Assembly (NCBI RefSeq): GCF_003473485.1
Contig: NC_053048.1
Span: 53,069,755 to 53,133,754 of the forward strand
Source: Medicago truncatula
Taxonomy: Eukaryota > Streptophyta > Magnoliopsida > Fabales > Fabaceae
Length of the DNA: 64,000 bases
Reading direction: 5' to 3'
This document shows positions 58,628 through 64,000 of the stretch, piece after piece. How positions within the stretch are numbered: the stretch's first letter is position 1; each line of letters begins with the position of its first letter. The position numbers and the translations under genes are program-made. The notes under the pieces were generated by a model, which was not told the origin of the DNA, did no database searches, and saw nothing but the letters and a program-made list of their open reading frames with translations.

Positions 58628-58698
58628 TTGACTCCTCCCCATGGCCTAGTTATGTGTTTTCTTGAACCAAGTCTTCCCCATAACCTCATAGTGTCGAC

Positions 58699-59661
58699 AT
58701 GGGTTGCCAAGAAGAGTTATTGATTGCAAAAGTGATTAACTTGTATGAACAAATTTCAAGCCTTGAAACTCTCAAACCTTGCAAAAATGTCGACATGCTT
58801 TTCACCGAACTTGTCCTCACATGCATGCCACCTAGCCCTATAGATGTCACTAAACTCCCAAACACTGTGCAAGGAAAAAGATCCCATCTTATAAGGCTAT
58901 GTGGTGAAGCTGAAGGGTATTTGGAGAGACACTATTCAGCCATCTTAGGCTCATACCAAAACCCTCTTAATCATCTCCATATTTTCCCTTATTATTCAAA
59001 CTACATCAAACTTGGTCACCTTGAGTTTTCTATCCTTAGCCAACACTGCACTCATGTCCCTAACAAAATTGCTTTTATTGGTTCGGGACCCCTTCCCCTT
59101 ACTTCAATTGTCTTGGCATGGAACCACTTACCTTCAACCACTTTTCACAACTACGACATCGACCCTTTAGCCAATTCAAGTGCTAAGCACTTGGTTTCAT
59201 CTGATCCTGACTTGTCAAACCGTATGGTTTTTCACACCAATGATATATTGGACGTGTCAAATGATTTGAAAGACTATGAAATTGTTTACTTAGCTGCCCT
59301 GGTCGGTATGGACAAGGAGGAAAAAAATCGAATCATTGATCACTTGGGGAAGCACATGGCCCCAGGAGCACTTCTTATGTTAAGGAGTGCTCACGGGGCT
59401 CGTGCTTTTCTCTATCCAGTGGTTGAAGCTTCTGATCTTCGAGGCTTTGAGGTCCTCTCTGTATTCCATCCTGCAGACGAGGTTATCAATTCAATTGTCA
59501 TATCGCGTAAGTATCCTATGCCTAAACACTCACATGATCATAGCCTTTGTTCAATGATCCTACCAAACAAGTGTTCTGAGATTCAAGTCTTCAATCCCCT
59601 TAGGGGACTCAACCATGGGAATATGATTGAGGAATTGACCATTGATGACCAACTCATGTAA
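58699..59661 (+). CDS. NAS: Nicotianamine synthase
   Basis: A single intronless frame of 320 residues, the standard length and gene structure of plant NAS. The enzyme joins three S-adenosylmethionine molecules into nicotianamine, releasing methylthioadenosine. Nicotianamine chelates Fe, Zn, Cu and Ni for transport in phloem and between organelles. Visible family marks are MPPSPIDVTKLP (43-54), GEAEGYLERHYS (69-80), the SAM-binding loop FIGSGPLPLTSIVLA (126-140), NYDIDPLAN (151-159), EIVYLAALVGMDKEEKN and MAPGALLMLRSAHGARAFLY. The start ATG is the first after the TATA-like box and gives the family N-terminus. In grasses and Arabidopsis these genes respond to iron status. Here the promoter shows no decisive element. 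Confidence 0.97.
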   Translation: MGCQEELLIAKVINLYEQISSLETLKPCKNVDMLFTELVLTCMPPSPIDVTKLPNTVQGKRSHLIRLCGEAEGYLERHYSAILGSYQNPLNHLHIFPYYSNYIKLGHLEFSILSQHCTHVPNKIAFIGSGPLPLTSIVLAWNHLPSTTFHNYDIDPLANSSAKHLVSSDPDLSNRMVFHTNDILDVSNDLKDYEIVYLAALVGMDKEEKNRIIDHLGKHMAPGALLMLRSAHGARAFLYPVVEASDLRGFEVLSVFHPADEVINSIVISRKYPMPKHSHDHSLCSMILPNKCSEIQVFNPLRGLNHGNMIEELTIDDQLM

Positions 59662-59873
59662 ACTATATTTCTCCAGCTGATTTGCTTTATATATCAACTA
59701 CTTATTATATACTTAATTGACTAGTGTCTCTAGCACATGCTAGCTAGCTTGGCTGAAGATTGGATCATGTCATTACAATTTAGCTGTGATATATTTGTAT
59801 TTATGTCTCCGAGTGCTTTGTATCTCATGGAGCACAACATATGTGATTTTCATAATGTTGTTTTTAAATTTTC

Positions 59874-59879
59874 AATAAA
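59874..59879 (+). terminator. Polyadenylation signal candidate of NAS
   Basis: AATAAA lies 213 bp after the NAS stop codon, preceded by a T-rich (TTGTTTTTAAATTTT) upstream region. This is a plausible 3' UTR length for a plant gene. Confidence 0.5.
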
Positions 59880-59899
59880 TACAAAAGATATTATTGTGA

Positions 59900-61165
59900 T
59901 TTAGATCGAGTTCCTTTAAGCAAGCCGTATGGGCATACACACTACTAGCATAGCTTGTATACAATTTATTGTGTTCAATCTTGCTCATCCTTTGTTGTTG
60001 TAAGAACTCAATTTAAATCAATTAAATTATATGATTTACATTAAGGTCTTCATAGTTGCTTTTAATCGGAGGTTCAAAGTATTATCTTCGAAAAACGAAC
60101 TTAACTTCTAACTTGCTAACATTTGTATTGGTATATCTTGAAAAATTAAAGATGTTTATTTTTTTCTACACTTTAATTTGTTTGTTTTAACTTCATTAAT
60201 GTTAATTTCAATCAATCAAAATAATTGAGATTCCCCCATTCTTGTCTATTAAATTTGGGGACATTGCCTATCAAATCAAAAACGTCTTTGTTGGCTTTGA
60301 AAGGATGCCTACTTATCTTCCTTTTTCAATAATTGTATTTAGTTGTAAAATTTATGTGGATGACAGTTTTATTAGTTATCTTTGACTTTAGAAAAGAATC
60401 AATAGAAGAAGCATTATGGATATCTTAACTTTTCGAACTGTCCTTGTTCATCAAATAGCTAGGCGTATATATCTTCCATTCCACAATTAAGATGCCAATA
60501 TTGCTATATTGAGGAAAGTTGATGAAGAATCTAGAAAATGTCAAATTTATATGGTGGAGAGATCTTATTATTTTTGTTGGGTTATAATAAGAAGACAATG
60601 ATCAAAGATATTATTGGTGGCTGGTTCCTTTCATCTATTTGGCCTATTAGTGCATTAATTCGTCACAATGTTATAGTTGCAGTGTGCAACTCCAAAAATG
60701 GAATATATCTTGATATTTTCTCCCTCTTTCAAACAAAAGTCAAGTCAGATGGTACTGGATAGAACTGTTTTACACCAGTGCTAGAATTTAAGAATGTACC
60801 CATTTTATACTCCTAGTTTCTCTTTCTCATATCAAAGATGTGAAAAGATTTATGTTATGTGTTTTTGGTGAATCTTATCTCACATCAAAATTATGATTTC
60901 GAATATGGTGTTCATTTTTGTCTGTATTTTTTAAAAATGTGTAGATAAAGATAAACACATATAATGTATGTATTTTGGTGTTTAATTTTTCAAATGTTAT
61001 GAATTATTACGTGGGAGTGTTAGTCCATTTCTCTAAATTAAGGTCACGAATCTATAGTTTTGTTAGTTGAAAAATAGGAGTCAGGGGAATTGTGTCATCT
61101 TATATAGATTCACCCAACTTGACTCAAATTAGCAATGTTCGAAAAACTAAGCACCTAATAGAATA
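59900..61165. other. Gene-free AT-rich stretch
   Basis: The frame at 60538-60762 has no recognisable motif. Nothing else was seen. Confidence 0.5.
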
Positions 61166-61178
61166 TACAAAGAATAAG

Positions 61179-62329
61179 GAGTAAATAGTCAATTTCCCCC
61201 TTGAAATTGTAAATTTTATCAATTACCCCCCTGAAGTTCACAAAACTTCAATTACCCCCCTGAAATTTCACAACGTTAGTCAATTTACCCCCTCCGTCAA
61301 ATTTTTCTGTTAGTGAACATTACGTTTTGCAAATACCCCCCTGAAGTTTTGCACTTATGTGCAAAATGCCTCCCAAACTTAAAAATTTATATTATTTTTT
61401 TCTTAAAAACAAACAATTAATAGTTAAATATTAAAGCTAACTTTTAATTTTGGAGTTTGGAAAAACTACATGCATATATACATCAAAATAGGGAAAAATG
61501 TGTATTTTTAAAGTGACAATAATGGTTATTTCTAATAGACAAATTATTATTTTTAGAGGTTTATAAACAAATTAATAATCAGATTTAAATTTATATTTTC
61601 TCCTTCACCATCTTAGTCTTTTAACTCCTCCAACTCCTTCAACAATTTGTTCAAACCATTTAAACTACACAACCCCCAATATTTTCATATGACTTGTTCT
61701 TGTTTACACACTTTATAGAAAACTTCATTCTAACTTCTTGTTTGTGCTTCAGGTAGGGACAATCATTCATCGTATACAATATAGCTCACACCACAATACT
61801 ATCAGACCGACAAATCATATATAGCATATTAAGTAATATTCATCTAAAAAAGACATAAATCATCAGCAAATAAAATATGTGATCGGTATGTATAGAGGAA
61901 CACTTATTGAAAAATGTCAAACACTTAAAAATTTATTTCTTTACTTTTGAAATTAATCCACAAATCATACCATTATTGTCACTTTAAAAAATACACATTT
62001 TCCCCCATTTTGGAGCCTATTTTGATGTATATATGCATGTAGTTTTCCCAAATTCCAAAATTAATAGTTAGTTTTAATATTTAACTATTAATTGTTTGTT
62101 TTTAAGAAAAAAATAATATAAATTTTTAAGTTTGGGGGGCATTTTGCACATAAGTGCAAAACTTCAGGGGGGTATTTGCAAAACGTCATGTTCACTAACA
62201 GACAAATTTGACGGAGGGGGTAAATTGACTAACGTTGTGAAATTTCAAGGGGGTAATTGAAGTTTTGTTAACTTCAGGGGGGTAATTGATGAAACTTACA
62301 ATTTCAGGGGGGAAATTGACTATTTACTC
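61179..62329. mobile_element. Foldback-type Mutator-like MITE, 1151 bp, ~360-bp inverted arms
   Basis: The direct repeat AAAGAATAAG (61169-61178 and 62330-62339) flanks arms starting GAGTAAATAGTCAATTTCCC. The arms match inversely for roughly 355-365 bp (61179-61545 and 61970-62329). That includes TTTTGCACTTATGTGCAAAA and the long tract ending AAAGTGACAATAATGG. Each arm has four to five spaced C-runs within CAATTACCCCCCTGAAGTT-type units of about 30 bp. The central ~430 bp is AT-rich and codes for nothing. A 9-10 bp duplication and long arms suit a Mutator-like family. Confidence 0.85.
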
Positions 62330-62430
62330 AAAGAATAAGATGTGCCAATAATGAAGAGCAGAAAAGAACAAAATGGTAGTTTAAAATCATCTATGAGACA
62401 TTTTGGCTTTAGTTTTTGTAAAAATATATA

Positions 62431-62735
62431 CTCTCTCCAATAAGAAGAAAAACCAAAAAATATTAAAACTAATACAATCATTAATTGTTGTAGTTTTTTA
62501 AATATTTTTACAAATATACCCTTATAGAAAGTTCTTTTTTCTCTTTTCGACAGACCCCTATATAGAAAGTTGTGAAATATTAAGTACATCCACTAATATT
62601 AAAATGACAATCATTAAATGAGGGGTAGAAAAGTCTTTTGAGTAATAACTACAACTTAAAAGTTATGACATTTTCTTATAAATAAGACCAATTTTTTTTT
62701 TAAAAAACAATTCTTAAATAAAGGACCGGAGGGAG
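62431..62735. mobile_element. Stowaway-like MITE, 305 bp
   Basis: TA flanks inverted ends CTCTCTCCAATAAGAAGAAA and, reverse complemented, CTCCCTCCGGTCCTTTATTT. The second end is a typical Stowaway terminus and the first is degenerate. The interior shows no gene. Confidence 0.7.
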
Positions 62736-63140
62736 TATATTTTTTTTTGTTTTTGTTCTTGCAAATATAGAATATTTTGTTTTGGTTCTTGGTGTTTTAT
62801 TTTAGTCACCGTAAAATCTATATTCATATAAAATTTGGTCTAAATAAAATTCATTTTAGTCTTTATTTTAAGAGACTGAAATAAAAATTTATACATATTA
62901 CAATGAACGAATCCAACATGAACCAATTTTTCAAGGATTAAAACAAAACAACAAAGACCAAAAGTAAACAATTAGATATTGACAAGGAATAAAACCAAAA
63001 AAATATAGTTACAAAAATTAAAACTAAAATGTTTGATATTTACATAACAATTTACATATTTAAGTTAAAATATAATTAGGCTTTGAATATAAGCACATAT
63101 TAAATGATTAGATACATTTATTAGTTTTGAGTTTTTTTAA

Positions 63141-63943
63141 TTACACCCTGCTTAATCCTGATTGCACTTTAAAATGACAAAATTATCTTTCTATAAAATT
63201 TAATTTTCAAAAAGCATCTTCCTTTTTTCTTGGTTACACCCTAAAATCCATCTTCACGTTAAGTAGGTCATGTAAACTTAATTTCAGTAGGTCATGTAAA
63301 CTGAGTTTAAGTGTACATACTTAAACTCAGTTTAAGTAGATCATGTAAACTTAGTTTAAGTAGCTCATGTAAACTGAGTTTAAGTAGGTCATGTAAACTC
63401 AGTTTAAGTAGGTCATGTAAACTGATTTTAAGTGTACATCTAAAAGTTCAACCTTGTTCAATGATTATACGTAATATCAGTTTAAGTATGTACATGTAAA
63501 CTTAGTTTAAGTATGTCATGTAAACTGAGTTTAAGTGTACATACTTAAACTTAGTTTAAGTAGGTTATGTAAACTAAGTTTAAGTAGATTATGTAAACTA
63601 AGTTTTCATGAACCTACTTAAACTGAATTTAAGTTAACCTCAACAATGTAAAACTGAAACTGTCGTATAGTGCAGTTGAACAAGAAGAAGAAAATTGAAA
63701 CCAGCGTTATTGAAAAAGAAGAAAAAAATTCACTTATTTATATGCAATCGAGTATGAATGAAAGATATTTTGATTCACTCTTTAATCTTCCGTAGAGATT
63801 AATTGAACATCAAGATTGTTTGATCGTTGGTGGGTGAAAAAGAGTGGAATTTTAGAGTGACAATGAATGAAAGATTTTATGAAAATTTATATAAAAGAAC
63901 AATTTTGGTATTATAAAAAACTTTTTAAAAAAACTGGGTGTAA
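63141..63943. mobile_element. Candidate MITE enclosing a minisatellite
   Basis: TTACACCCTG at the left and GGGTGTAA at the right are inverted. Homology between the arms appears to continue into CAAAATTATCTTTCTATAAA (left) against its rough complement near 63885-63910. A second TTACACCC occurs at 63235, so the true left border is uncertain. No clear target duplication was found. Confidence 0.45.
63258..63634 (+). repeat. 24-bp minisatellite with inverted units
   Basis: The unit TTTAAGTAGGTCATGTAAAC plus TGAG occurs about ten times with small changes, mostly at 24-bp spacing. In three places (near 63315, 63540 and 63612) an inverted half unit (ACTTAAACTCAGTTTAAGT) makes local palindromes. One frame reads it as a repeated LSLSRSCK peptide, which I regard as incidental. 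Confidence 0.85.
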
Positions 63944-64000
63944 CCAAAAATATATAGGATGTGAATAGAAAAATTCATTAGTTTTTGTCAACGATATTTT

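Noticed and set aside
61179-62329. G-quadruplex candidates from the GGGGGG runs
   Set aside because: Runs are spaced about 25-30 bp apart, loops too long for a stable quadruplex. The runs are explained as repeated units of the element's arms.
63311-63499. Frame encoding a repeated LSLSRSCK peptide
   Set aside because: It is a by-product of the 24-bp minisatellite, whose unit is a multiple of three. There is no start context, domain or flanking exon.

Overview
The window is nuclear DNA of a flowering plant. Genes are split by many short AT-rich introns, intergenic DNA is very AT-rich, tRNA genes are of plant type, and short inverted-repeat transposons (MITEs) are abundant. Gene families (nicotianamine synthase, TRM/LONGIFOLIA-like, plant-type PDIL2 disulfide isomerase) fit a dicot. 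The LINE and MITE families resemble those of legumes such as Medicago; that last step is inference from memory, not a search.

Layout. 1-16,300 is gene-poor and made of fossils: two duplicated fragments of an importin-alpha-like gene (3.2-4.5 kb), an 800-bp hAT-like insertion at 4,796-5,595, a ~180-bp tandem repeat ending in a Helitron-like 3' terminus (5.8-6.45 kb), a decayed Helitron helicase (7.6-9.1 kb, minus), a decayed RTE-type LINE endonuclease (9.3-10.6 kb, minus), then about 5.5 kb of AT-rich repeats. 16.3-30 kb is a gene cluster: a TRM/LONGIFOLIA-like protein (plus), a PDIL2-type protein disulfide isomerase (minus), tRNA-Pro(CGG), and the spliceosomal zinc-finger protein ZMAT2/SNU23 (plus). 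30-36 kb holds MITEs, a Mutator-like element with gene-like GC-rich filler, and a possible hAT-gene 5' fragment. 36-46 kb carries tRNA-Ala(AGC), the COPII GTPase SAR1 (minus) and an organellar peptide chain release factor 2 (plus). 47-53.5 kb holds two tandem copies of an unrecognised membrane or secreted glycine-rich protein, separated by an L1-type LINE fragment, an 868-bp Mutator-like element and a hAT transposase remnant. 53.6-64 kb has one gene, an intronless nicotianamine synthase, among MITEs, a 1.15-kb long-hairpin element and a 24-bp minisatellite.

The genes do not form one pathway. PDIL2 (ER oxidative folding) and SAR1 (ER export) both serve the secretory pathway, ZMAT2 acts in splicing, RF2 in organelle translation, nicotianamine synthase in metal homeostasis and the TRM protein probably in microtubule-based cell shape. 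Exon structures were built by hand from reading frame and GT/AG signals. For six genes the joined exons give proteins of the expected family length (SAR1 193 aa, ZMAT2 202 aa, PDIL2 359 aa, RF2 475 aa, NAS 320 aa) or a consistent frame (TRM 910 aa). I found no clearly undescribed biological system. The best leads are the uncharacterised tandem gene pair, an in-window empty site for a transposon insertion, and five relatives of one Tourist-like MITE that all lie in introns.
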